Source: Ceratodon purpureus
Lineage: Eukaryota; Streptophyta; Bryopsida; Pseudoditrichales; Ditrichaceae
Direction: 5' to 3'
Length of the DNA stretch: 64,000 nt
NCBI GenBank assembly: GCA_014871385.1
Contig: CM026425.1
Coordinates: 1,897,684-1,961,683, forward strand
The notes beneath the pieces were generated by a model. The model was not told where the DNA came from. It did not search any database and saw nothing but the letters and a program-made list of their open reading frames with translations. Of this stretch, positions 51,801-62,950 are shown in pieces. Made by a program: the position numbers and the translations under genes. Every line of letters begins with the position of its first letter. Position 1 is the stretch's first letter.

Positions 51801-52388
51801 AATCAGGCATCCGGAACTGGGGCCGTGTACCTGCACTAGGTGTTGAGCCTGGTTTCATTGCCGACTTGGCAGACGCTATCATCGAAGCTCTACCATATGT
51901 GGGTGCAATGGCTGTGTCTAACCTAGAAGCTCGTCAGGTACGGAATATTTTTGAGGAACTTTGAATCCCTCAATCCTTTGCTTATGATCCAAGTTGTTGG
52001 TACCGACTTGGTTAGTGGTTTCTGATAGTGAGGCATTCTGTGCAAATTATTATGGACTAGTTTGTCAGAGCAGCCGAGCATCATATTGATGGTGAAGTGC
52101 AGCTTAAACTGCGCACATCACGAACGACTTTTTCTTAAGAGTATGGTGATTTGTGTTCTGCAGTCACTTGTGCCGTTGGGAAGTGTGGGGGAGCTGCTAG
52201 CCACATACGATACACTCCGTCGAGAGTTACCAGCACCGGTGACAATGTGGGAGTGGGGATGGACGAAGAGTGCAGAGACATGGAACGGCCGTGCTGCCAT
52301 GTTGGCCGTCTTGACTCTACTCGTTCTCGAAGTGACGAGTGGACAAGGCGTTCTTCACCAGCTGGGTATATTACCTCTGTTCCACTAA
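48850..52388 (+). CDS. Plastid ferrochelatase with C-terminal CAB-like domain, 527 aa
   Basis: Inserts Fe(II) into protoporphyrin IX, the last step of haem synthesis. Exons: 48850-49058, 49219-49435, 49657-49800, 50001-50102, 50271-50374, 50501-50627, 50772-50924, 51369-51469, 51736-51937, 52164-52388; total 1584 nt. Residues 1-110 are Ala/Val/Arg-rich, as in a plastid transit peptide. The core begins [19 protein letters not shown] (113-131). The catalytic histidine lies in [19 protein letters not shown] (His309), and the second active-site motif is [14 protein letters not shown] (Glu390, His391, Glu393). The final exon carries ETWNGRAAM (491-499) and a hydrophobic helix. This is the chlorophyll a/b-binding-like tail typical of the plant type-II (photosynthetic) and cyanobacterial enzymes. 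Every junction keeps frame. A second Met (MAATK, residue 75) could serve as an alternative start. Confidence 0.95.
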
Positions 52389-54315
52389 ATTTTGTAGGAG
52401 AACTGAAGCGGACATCTGATTAGTGATTACTCATCGAGAAACTGGGTTGAAGAGGAGTGAGCTTCACAAGTGCCAGCACGGCTAAATATTTTTGTTGCTT
52501 TGGGAATAGCGACAACTGGTCGGTGCTTAAGACTTGGACAACTGGTCGGTGCTAAGACTTGACCCATATATCTGCTCAGTCTTTCATCGCACTGTCTTGG
52601 GGACAGAGATTGCAAGTTTTGAAAGGTTATCACGCAAGAGTTGAAGAACTCTGGCCTTTGACTCGAGAAGCAAGTATCTTGGTCTCTTGTAATTTTGTTG
52701 CCTCTTATGTTGGGGTGCCTGAGCGTGGACCTATAATGTCACTGCAGAGAGGTGACCATCGGCAAGTCATTGCCATTGTAGCGATTAATCTTTACTACTG
52801 CATCAATTTGGTATTGTAGCTGTCTGGCAAAGCTACGGAGTAGGCTAGAGAAATGATTACTCACTAGTTGTATGTAGGATTAAACGAGCGATGTCCTCGA
52901 CAATCTAACATTGAGATTGTATTGTAGTTATTAGTTGTAGAGTTTCCTCCGTGAAGACTTTGGTAGAATCAATTCCTGAAGATGGTTATGAGCCAGAGTT
53001 CTATTCTTTAGCGGTCACCAACCACTACAACGATGTCGTTGGTAAAGCAGCTCATAATCACCAGCTCATAACCACCAGTGATCCGTATGTTATGAAATTA
53101 CTAGAAACCGCCAAACACATGTTTAGTAGCCACGAAGTTCAAAGCAGCGGTGGAAATGGTTGAGAGTGGTGGTTGTGAGTTGAAATTTGGTGCAAATAAT
53201 TTCTGACTTGTGGCAATGGAACATAAGGCGAATTTAGACCATCTTTAAAATGTGCTTGTGGGAATATTCTTGTTGGATAATGCTTGTTTTATGATGGTAT
53301 TTTGAATGACTTGAATTGTTTGTATGATGGTTTGAAGGCGTTGCCGGGATAGTTAACGGGCTGGTCCACTGATGGTTTTCGGGACATTTGTGAATACACT
53401 CTTTTGGAATTTACAACTTCTTCAATTCATTCTAGAAGATTATGATTCCAGTTGCAGTGATGTTCAAACCTTGTTCTCTATCCACCTAAAATATTTGATT
53501 ATTTGTACAACACTCAACGATATATTGCACGGCACTTAACGATATTGCATAATATCTCAAATTTCCTCATTGTGGTAGTTCTGGTTTACTTAACCTTCAT
53601 CACCGTCAGAAATGAGGGAAACAAGGTGGGGCTTAACGTGTTGAGTACATTGTTTGAGGCCAATATTATGTGTGTGAGAATTCTTATAATATCATTCGGA
53701 CTGTCATAGACTACTCTTGGTGCGTTTATGCCGATTTTGACCTGACGCAACATTGCATGGTCCTCTGATCTTTTCAGCTGTGTTTTGTATACAATATACC
53801 AAGTACCAACCCTGTTGGCCAGCAAAACTGAGAGATGCAAATTTCATGCAATCATCTACAAATACCATTTTTGATTTGCTGCGAAGTTCAAGCTATTGTT
53901 GACTTGTACCAAATCAAGTGTCCACAACTTTATCGTCTCACACATTTTGGGCAAGTCGTGCCACAAACGAACAATGACTTGATCAAGAACTGCGAGCAGT
54001 ATAATCTAAATCTAATTTATAGCATTCAGAACAAGGGGTTTGCAAGGCTGGAATTTAACATGGTTGTTGTAAAAAAATTTCATATGCTGTAAAGTTTGGT
54101 AATCCTTATTAACGAGGTAAAATCTTATCCATGCCTTGTAAAGTTCAGGCATTTATTTAGAACAATTGAAATTCACGCATGCTTCATGAAATATCTACAC
54201 TAGAATCGGTCGTGACTTGATTAAAAAAATTCTAACGACGTAGATGCAGTCCCAGAGCCTCGAATCTGCAATTAAGAACAAATATCTGCTCAGTCGATGA
54301 CAAATGCATGGTGGC
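52389..54315. other. 3'-3' region between ferrochelatase and dioxygenase genes
   Basis: Left part is ferrochelatase 3'UTR, right part is dioxygenase 3'UTR. A 70-codon open stretch at 52951-53163 has no ATG and no known motif. No RNA gene was seen. Confidence 0.5.
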
Positions 54316-56067
54316 TCACTCTGTGTGTACGGGAAATGCCAAGGACTGTGTGAGAGGTTCCAGGGTGAAGTGCTGAAGAGTGTTGAGCAGCTGACCCTTC
54401 TTCACGGCCAAGTACTCCTCCATGGTGAACCGTTTGTAGATACTGCTCTGATTTGTTCTTTCGAGAAGTTCGGGCGAGGGAACAATTTCTGATTTCGTCG
54501 TAGGAGCATAGAAATATGCCAAAGAGATTCGTGTCTGAGTTCTATTCACGACAGCCCGATGTGGAATGCTCTTGTACAACGCGTTCGTCAGCACCTGTGA
54601 TAACAAAAGTAGTTTCATCAGAACACTCGATAAGTACACTTGAGATTGAAAAATCCTTCGTTTGAATCTAGTCTTTCTTCAGATCATATAGAACTAGTAA
54701 TTCAGTGTTCAATCAGTTGTGCTTATATGGCACGAATGGGTTTGGGACAAGGATTTAGGTACCTGTAAAGTATCGCCGATATTGATGGCAAGAGCGTCAC
54801 CATTTGGTCTCACGGCAACCCACTTGCCATCTTTCTGCACTTGCAATCCCCCGATGTCGCCTTGGTGCAGTACCGTCAGCATGTTGAAGTCTGTATGTGG
54901 AGCCATTCCCAGAGATTTATGCGGTTGAGGGCACGGTGGATAGTGGTTCCATCGGAGAAGCCCAGAGGCGTTGTGGAGATACGGCTGGAAATGATCTGCA
55001 TTGACCTCCAAGCTTTCGATGATCAGATCCATCAGCTGCGCGGCGAGATTTTCCGCCTTCTCGTTGTACTCCCTGTACGAGTTTCTGCCATCATCGATCA
55101 CCCCGCATGGAATGATTACACATCAGCAGACCTCTTGTCTTTGCAATCAAATCAGTACATTAAGAAAACCTTCAACTTATTCATGTCATGGATCATACTA
55201 AAAGCCTACTGCAATTACATGGATTTTAGACACTTGTTTCCAAACTCACCCAAAGTCCTCGTTGTCGCCGTGAGGCCACAAAACTTGGGAGTATTTGTCC
55301 ACACTCGAGTCATTCGCAAGATAGAATCCCTCTGACCACGGCTGGCTGTCCGTGGGCTTGACACCAGCATTTCCATACCCTGTGTAACCTTTGGGGTCTC
55401 TTTCAACCTTCAGCTTCTCTTCCTTGGGCATAGCGAAGAATCTTTGGGCTTGCTTCTGGACCCGCTCCAGGAGCTCATGTGGAATCCCGTGATTTACAGC
55501 ATGAAAGAAGCCCCAATTCAAACACGCTGCTCGTACTTGAGCCACCACTTGTTTCCTTGCGACAGGGTCTTTGGAAATCAGGCACGTCAAGTCAATAGTC
55601 GGGATTTCGATGTCGGTGAACTCGTCGTGCTGAATGGCGGGTCGATGTTCCGTAGGCCAGACGTATGCCAGTGACACGGCCTCTTTTCTCTTCTGCTCGA
55701 GAGTCTTTATCGATCTATCTGTGGTGGAAGGATCAGGGCTGCCTCTCAATCTACTGGCTGGTGGCGAGTCGAGACCCAGAGGGAAAGGAGATGGGGACCG
55801 CATCCCGGCTACAGAACAAGGAGGTGTGGAGTTTATGTCAAGATCTCCTGAAGTTGTGCCGATTTGTGGGCTGAGGATGCCCATTTTCTGAGGCGAAAAA
55901 CTGGGAGACGAGGGGCTGGTCGAGGAAGGAGCGCTGTATGAGCGAGGTGTAAACACGATCTGGTCAGAAACAAATGCTTCACCAGGTTCCGCTCTTGGGG
56001 ATGCTGTGGAGTTACCCTGTGAGCTGAAGCTCGTTGCTCCTGACATGAACGTTGCTGATTCTGCCAT
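54316..56067 (-). CDS. 2-oxoglutarate/Fe(II)-dependent dioxygenase, 472 aa, with long N-terminal extension
   Basis: Soluble plant dioxygenase of the DOXC type (the group containing gibberellin oxidases and flavonoid enzymes). Exons (minus): 56067-55250, 55084-54763, 54594-54316; total 1419 nt. The N-terminal dioxygenase domain starts near IEIPTIDLTCLI (154-165), with CLNWGFFHAVNHGIP following. The Fe-binding triad is His336 and Asp338 (MAPHTDFNML) plus His392 (SIPHRAVVNR). The 2-oxoglutarate-binding pair is Arg402 and Ser404 (TRISLAYFY). RWNHYPPCPQP precedes the first His, as in gibberellin-oxidase-like enzymes. Residues 1-135 form a Ser/Pro/Thr-rich, low-complexity extension ending in a basic KTLEQKRKEA; typical members are 330-380 aa and lack it. 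It is not a clear transit peptide. The start is the first ATG in frame. Substrate is unknown. Confidence 0.9.
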
Positions 56068-58932
56068 CTTTTCACTGAAAGGAATGCAGCTAAGCTCTCT
56101 GAGGCAGTTGCAGAATGTCAGGATTACCCTGCTTGACGGTACCTTCTGAGGTCCAGATTCCCTCACAATGATCAATGTGGGTGAGAAACGTGCCACAAGT
56201 TGTGGAGATCTACTGCTTAAAGGGGCGCGTGAATACTAATACGAGGTGATGATCACAACGTCGGTACACTTCAATAGTTCTGATAGGCTTGGCTTCTAGG
56301 ATTTGATATGCTATACGATTGTATGAGTGCATGGTGTGGGTGCTGCTATCAGTACTTATACTTTAGATAGAGATAAAAGCTACAAGTTAAGCCAATCAAC
56401 AGTGTCGTAAAATGTCAAGTTTTTGGATTAGACTAGCTTCTGGTGCTTCTGCCGTCAGTCCGACCTGGAGTGCGAGGTCCTGTATTATAGTAAAGTACGC
56501 TGGAGTAGTCTCAGAAGAACTCTGCCGTAATGGGAATTACAAGGAGAAGAAGAATTATTGTTCACGTCTTTAACTTCTGCTTATTTTGACTTTAAATTGC
56601 AAAACTGCAGGGTCTATCGGAATATTAACCTGAGTTCATTCAAACTGACTCGAGAGACCAGTCGTGTCCCACTAACAGTCACGGTTAGTGAAACGAAATA
56701 CAGTATGGTACTGGTCAGTCAAATTCTATTTATGTTTCACGACTATATTTCAATTCTATGTTCTGTTCCACCATGAACAACTGTCCGGTCGTTATAAGTA
56801 GCACACCAAACGAGGACAATTCTCTTGTAAGACAGGTGTTCTCTTCTTATTTGACTAAGTGTTTGCGACTGAGCTTCAGTTGACTATGAATTTTTTATTT
56901 AATCATAAAAGTTGAGTCCTCGTTACGAAGGCAACTGCCTACTAAAGAACCTTACGTCTTTAGTAGAACTACCATCTTTTCGTATGATTGTATCAACTCC
57001 ATTAACTCTCCATTAGACAATGTTCTTGCTGCCGTGGACAACGTTCACAATACAAGGTTATTCTGTGATGTGCACTTCGGTTGCTGTGAAGCCATGGGAT
57101 TGGGATGTAGTGACTTCCGAATTGTCTTGGTAAATTGAAATAGTTGCGGGTCATGGCATCGATCGTATTAATCAACTTTGGCGGTTCAGCGGTTCTTGAA
57201 AATTTGTTTCAATATTAGAAGGTCGTATACTCTCTTGTGTGCATCCAAGCAGTAAATGTTTTCGGCCGCTTGTAATTCTATTCAGATTGCCAAGCCGAGG
57301 CTAAATAAACATTGAATATCCAGTCAATTGCACCCATGAAGTAGTGGAGCTCTAGAACATTGGTGCCGTGTCAAAATATGGTAAGATCATAATTTATCTC
57401 AAACAAGTCAATCAGCACATGTTCAATCCACCAAAGATCAATTACGGTCACCGAGAATCTGTACGGACGAGGTGCTACTCTGATGCTAACATGGCGCTTA
57501 AAAATGCATGTGATCAGGATTCACTTGAGGAAGAACCTACGGTACAGAAAGTAAAGCTTGGAAGTAATTTAGTAAGCTGGGACAGATTGTCGGAGGTGAT
57601 CAAATTTTTTCACACCATAACCTCTACATGCAAGTCACGAGAATTCACTTGTAGGCTTGATGATCAAAAGGCATAATTTCCACTATCCGCACATACCAGT
57701 CGATTGTTTTCCACTGTTAGCTGGATCTCATCAAAACCCGTAAAAGGACTCACTGTTAGAAAGATCTCTGGGACACGCATGTCCTTTTGTTCAATCTCTC
57801 CAAGTAATCGGTGTGATGGCTTTCCTCGTCCAAATGAGAAGACGATACAGTCACTTCCTGCTCAAAACGTAGGCTTAACTGACCAACGAAATTCAAGAGG
57901 CATTGTTCATAATTTGGACGTTCCAAATCCTCACCCCTGGTGGTATTCTTTCCTAGGATTCCGGTCGTCGACATTTTTGTGTCCTCCTTCTAGGTGAAGC
58001 TCAGAATTTCTTCAGAATTTTCTAAAAGCACCAAGGCTATATTCCTCGTCTAGAAGGTGAGGATCGAGCCAAGAATCAAAATGTACAGTTATACAAGTCA
58101 GCTTCGACGTCAAGAAAACGCAAACCTGACTTGCCAGGTAAAACTATCGCTAAGTTGTTGACTGAATGCCTTCTCAATAATATCAGGGTTTTTGGGCAAC
58201 GCTAGCTAGGAATGAGTCATGTCCCCTCAAGCCGCAATAAAGAAAGGGACCACTAGATCAGCGAAAAGAGAAATTGCTCGAGGAAAACATATGAAGTGAG
58301 ATTGCGGTTAGAACTTCAACACCAGTTCCATAATTCAAGATCAACTGCGAAGATAGGTGTAGTTGCTGGTAGATAGTAAAAGAAAGTTATCAAACAAATT
58401 GCAAGGAGTGCACGGGATGGGGCGAAACTTGGACATCGTACCTATCTCACAACCAGCTTGGCAAACTTTGGACTTGTACTCTTAGTGAAATAATTCTGTA
58501 GGAACTCTTTAAAATGTTGACGAAATATTCTAGAGAATTTGTTTGGTGAAAATAGTTGAAAGAACTTGTGATTTCAAGCTCGTGTTCACTTGATCACATC
58601 CTCATTTTATTGACAATATTTATTAGAATAGAAATGGCAGCATACTTTGCTTATTAGACTTGGTACTGCAAGCACTCTTACAGTACGCCAAGGTGGCCGG
58701 CCGATGAACACGATCTCCATTGAGATCTGCCCCTTCGGCTGATGTTCTTATTTATTTACTGCAACCATTTCTAACAACCCATCATTCGGGCTGATGGTCT
58801 TATTGACTTGTTCTACGCACTTTTCTAACAGACTGTGCGACATCTTCAATACCGATTACTACCTACGTACTCGAAAGCAGGATCTTTATTAGATCGGGAA
58901 GCATTGCATCAGTTTTGTATTGAGACCCCTGT
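56068..58932. other. Intergenic region; possible decayed coding sequence at 57.4-58.2 kb
   Basis: Holds the dioxygenase promoter on the left. From 57368 to about 58000 there are two successive plus-strand frames of ordinary amino-acid composition, in different frames and without recognised motifs. They could be a decayed gene or chance. Confidence 0.35.
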
Positions 58933-59974
58933 TCAGGCAGGAGAATATTTAACAGTGATGACACCAACATCTGGATTGGCAATGGCTTTAAAAGTGGCTT
59001 CAGAGAGATCAAAAGCCCGTCCTCCAGAACAACCATTTGGGCAGCGGTCCACAATTTTGACTTTGATGGGACCTTTGCCAAGGCAACCTTTGCCTTGGCA
59101 CTCGATGTTGAAGTACTTTCCACAATTCGCTTTATTTGCCCAAATGTTCGCGTCTGCGCTGTCGCCTGCAGCTGCGAAGTACTGAGAGAATTGGTTTGGA
59201 TCGTTACCAAAACAGGCCGAGGCTACAGGCACAACCCACCAGCACGTTCCAGGCATTAGAGTTAAAATTTCAAGTCATGCTGCATGAAATCAGGGATCAA
59301 ACATCCAACCTTTTAGTTTTGAAAACGAAATTGTGTCAGATATCATAGAAAATTGCATAACATTGTGACCAACTGTAGTATTAGAACCGTTCTCTGCAGT
59401 TTTTGTTCAAGCAGGTCACAACGAAACATGCTAACAGCCGGGCTGTCATAACCAGCTAATTCCTGGCTATAATAAGGTGTCATCATCTGGGGATCCCAAT
59501 AAAACTAGCTACTTCCAGCAACAGAATTGATTGTATGTACATGGAAATATGAATGTTCAGCTAGTCCGAAAGTTTTGCATGCAAACTACGTACCGAAGGT
59601 GGCATCGATCAAAAGGGGCCCAATAATGGATTACCAATTGTGACCACGGAACATTTACTTCATGAAATATGATGTTTTATATACTTACGAGTATATGGCG
59701 CAGTGTAATATGATGCTAATCCAGTTTTACTTCCTGGGGTTGTCGGCGACCCTCCACCGCTTCCACCACACTGACTTTGACAGCCATTTCCGCAATACTC
59801 TGAAGTACTGCCGCAGTAACCATATTGACTGCAACACAGATTGTTTGCGCATTTTTTACCTCCAGCTTGACTGCCGCAAGTCTGAGCTGCGGCCATCTGC
59901 ACGAGATAGAGCAGTGACACAACCAAGAGTGCTGTGAACGTCAATCGCATTCTGTCAGCTCCTAGTCGAGCCAT
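58933..59974 (-). CDS. Secreted hevein-domain plus double-psi beta-barrel protein, 191 aa
   Basis: Exons (minus): 59974-59689 and 59222-58933; total 576 nt. A signal peptide is clear ([18 protein letters not shown], ending AAAQ at about residue 31). A chitin-binding type-1 (hevein) domain follows with eight cysteines (33, 42, 47, 48, 54, 61, 65, 69) and the [16 protein letters not shown] core. Its Ser and aromatic residues can contact N-acetylglucosamine. After a Gly/Ser/Pro linker comes a DPBB/barwin-like domain ([19 protein letters not shown], then [48 protein letters not shown]). This resembles EG45-like/plant natriuretic-peptide-type or PR-4-like proteins. The expansin C-terminal domain is absent. 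Likely an apoplastic, defence- or wall-related protein. Translation may start at residue 1 or at Met9. Confidence 0.9.
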
Positions 59975-60177
59975 TGCTTCCGGTGGCTGGCCCTGTACGT
60001 ACTATCGACGCCGATGATGAGGACAGTATAAATGCGGTCCTCAAATAGATTCCAGTGGTTATAAGAGTATGGAATCGAAAGGATAGGAGTCCAGATGAAG
60101 CTGTGCTAGTTCCTAGACTGCGCACCACTATCACTGCGCTGGTAACTCTGTGATATGTTAGGGAAGATATAAGCGCG

Positions 60178-60189
60178 TCTATATATACA
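60178..60189 (-). promoter_or_regulatory. Candidate TATA box of hevein-DPBB gene
   Basis: tgtatatataga on the minus strand, about 205 bp 5' of the ATG. It implies transcription starting near 60150 and a leader of about 175 nt. Confidence 0.5.
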
Positions 60190-60610
60190 AGCTAGCTTGC
60201 ATGTACGTGTCCAATTCGATCCAAACATAGACTCAATCGTGACTCCGATGTGACGCAGACATGTTTTTCACGATCATCCATGTTGTATACGTGACACCAC
60301 TCTCTTGCATTTGATGTTCCATGACTTGGAAGTCGCCGAAGTCGGGGTCGAAGAAGTAACTCGATAATTCTATGTCGATCGGTTTCTTTTTTCAGGCGCT
60401 CTTCTGGAATATATGTCACCGTTCATAAATGCCTGACGACGTCATGGATGGTACAATCAGATAAGCTTGACATGTGATGTCCACTTCAAGAGTTCTAATA
60501 CTAACTAAGAAATTAGTGATGACATGAGCAACAGTAGTCCAAGATCAATGACCACTTCCTCGAAGTACTGTCTCAAATGCCCACTTAGTAAGTCTGTTTC
60601 AAATCTCTGA

Positions 60611-61231
60611 TCAACCGTATCTAGCAACGGTCTTGATTCTCAAATTCTCGTTGTCAACTTCATAACTAAATTGAAGTCTCACGCTCCTCATGTGTGTTAA
60701 CCGGTACAGGTTGACCAGAACTGAGGAGGTGACAGTCGAGAAGGTATTGACAATGAGGACCCGGGCGGGCGCGTCGATGACGATACAGTTTGTTGAGTCA
60801 GTGTACGTTACATGAATCATCGATCCCACGACGTCTTTCCAATGTTGAATCTGAACTGCTTCCTCTCGAGTTAGTTCTGCTATCACCACGTTCTAAATTC
60901 TAATCCACCTGCAACTGCTCCAAGTGTCGGCCAGGTTCGAAATGTCAGTACTCTTCCAAGCTGCAGTTCCTTCACCACTGCCAACATTTATTCCAGCATA
61001 GAAGAGTACATTACGCGGCAACAGGTGATGGCAATCCAGACACAAATTGGTCAAATGGAGTACTGGAATGTGAGCAGAACGTACTTCTTGCAAACGCTCC
61101 GACAACTTTATCCTGGTGTTGTCGATCATCCAAGTACTGGCGTTATCAATATGAACATGTGTACTTGTTATTTTCCGCGACGTCGTGCTTGAACTTTTGA
61201 CATGATGCTCCCTTGTTGAAGGCCGCTCCAT
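60611..61231 (-). pseudogene. Possible unrecognised or decayed coding region
   Basis: Two adjoining minus-strand frames are open: 61231-60893 (112 codons from an ATG) and 60889-60611 (open from an AAC GTG after a TAG). Both have ordinary protein-like composition, for example VLHLTNLCLDCHHLLP and APARVLIVNTFSTVTSS. A stop and frame change separate them, and no intron bridging them cleanly was found. I do not recognise a family. Could be a young gene, a pseudogene or chance. Confidence 0.3.
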
Positions 61232-61841
61232 ATTCTAGAAAAATAAAACGATTGTACAATTTCTGAATATTTTTTTTTTTTGTTTTTGCATATTTATCAA
61301 ATGGTGGAAAGGATTTCGCATTTTGAAAGTACACTTACATAAAGATTTCATGTAGAATTGGCTTATGAGTAATTAATTACGGGACAAATGAACAATCACA
61401 ATTAATTTATCAATGTATAGATTTTAATAATTACCACTATTTATGTATTTTTGCCATGATTTATTTAATTAGTGGTATCAATACATGTATAAAAAATATT
61501 TGGCATACTTAATCAAATTTATCTAAATAATTATAAAATGTTATAACGTATACTTCTTGTAAAATATGTTAGAGTGCCCTAAACACACAACTATGGTTTA
61601 AAGTTTGGTATTATACCAACTATCTTATAAATGGATAGAAGGTCTATAGTATTTGCCACACTATGGAATTTTATTTTTGGTGCTTTGTTCTAACTTGTAG
61701 ATTATAATGGATTGACTCTATGCATGGTTTTGTGTAGCAAAAGTAGAACACAAGATTGAAACCGGCACTAGTTTTGGTTCTCGTCCTCTGTAATATATCC
61801 AATTTGTTCCTAACAATTGTAAGTTAGATGACTACATGGCA
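61232..61841. other. AT-rich spacer
   Basis: Nothing recognised other than AT-rich, noncoding sequence. Confidence 0.55.
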
Positions 61842-62580
61842 GGGGGGAAGCACAATAAAGTGGACCACAAAAGTGGACGTCTCATTGTCAATTTCAGCCC
61901 TTTTGCAAAAATTGCACAAAAGTGATGAAAAGATGTAATTGAAGTCAAATTTTTTTGCTAATATGGATTCTCAACTTGTTTTTCTACAACTTGGAAACGT
62001 TTCGTGAAAAGTAGACACTTTTAAGTTATTGTATGAAGGCTTTAAATCCAAGCAAAGTGAATGCAGTCATTTGTAAAAGTGACTATAAAAGAATCAAAAA
62101 CTATCTAAAAATCACTTTTGATGAAGTGGTGCCCACTGTATGTTTAAGAGGTATTCTAAAATAGTAAATTCATATACTCATTAATTAGTTTAGGGTTCCT
62201 AAAGTACCTCCAGGATGTTTTTTAGGAGGGTCACTTCGGCGGTACTTTTTGTGTGTTTTTTTTACCGAACATTGTTTTTTAAATTGGAAAAAACATCCTC
62301 TAAAGACAATAGAGGGCACCAAATGAAGAAATCAAGACTTTAGAAAAGTTCATTTTCATGATTTAGAACTAGTGGTCATATTTAGTTTCAATTGAGGATG
62401 TTCTTTATATGAAGATGGGTGTGAGATACCTTCTAACACCCTAGAAAGTGACTAAAATGCTCAAAAACTTCACCAAAATGTTCAAAATCAGCTTTGAGCT
62501 TTAAAAAACAGCATACTTCATATTCACTTCTTAGTGATTACATATTGCACTTTGTGGTCCACTTTATTGTGCTCTCCCCC
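61842..62580. mobile_element. Nonautonomous inverted-repeat DNA element, about 739 bp
   Basis: The left end gggggg, then aa, then gcacaataaagtggaccaca is matched inverted at the right end. About 30 bp match with two mismatches, including 22 identical bases in a row. ggca flanks both sides (61838-61841 and 62581-62584), a possible 4-bp target duplication. The interior is AT-rich with no transposase. The superfamily is not assigned. Confidence 0.7.
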
Positions 62581-62711
62581 GGCATGTCGCAAGAGTTGGC
62601 AAATGGGCCTTCTAAAATTAATAGATAGCCATACAGTATCGGTAGAAACATGAGCGTTATGCTGCCACTTTGCGCCCACTAACTTATCCTTCATTTTCAC
62701 AAATTCAATAC

Positions 62712-62950
62712 TGTAACACCGTAACAAGTTCGTTCAAAAATAAATCTCCAATAAAAAACAAAAAAATTAAAAATTATGAAGACAGAAAAATGAAAATAGA
62801 ATATTTTTTTAATGATGTTTTGTCATATCTAAGCCATCTGAGATTATTTTTGGTGACTTTTTGCAAAGAAATGAAAATCAAGAAAATCAATTTCCGAAGG
62901 ACGAACCTTGTGTTTCGTTTGACAAGGAAAGAACATGTTATGGTGTTGCA
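62712..62950. mobile_element. MITE-like element, copy 2
   Basis: 239 bp bounded by tgtaacaccgtaacaagttc and, inverted, tgcaacaccataacatgttc (20 of 24 match when extended by four bases). The left end matches that of the element at 18811. No coding capacity. Confidence 0.5.

Noticed and set aside
52951..53163. 70-codon open stretch after the ferrochelatase gene
   Set aside because: No ATG before the open segment and no recognised motif; it fits 3'UTR.
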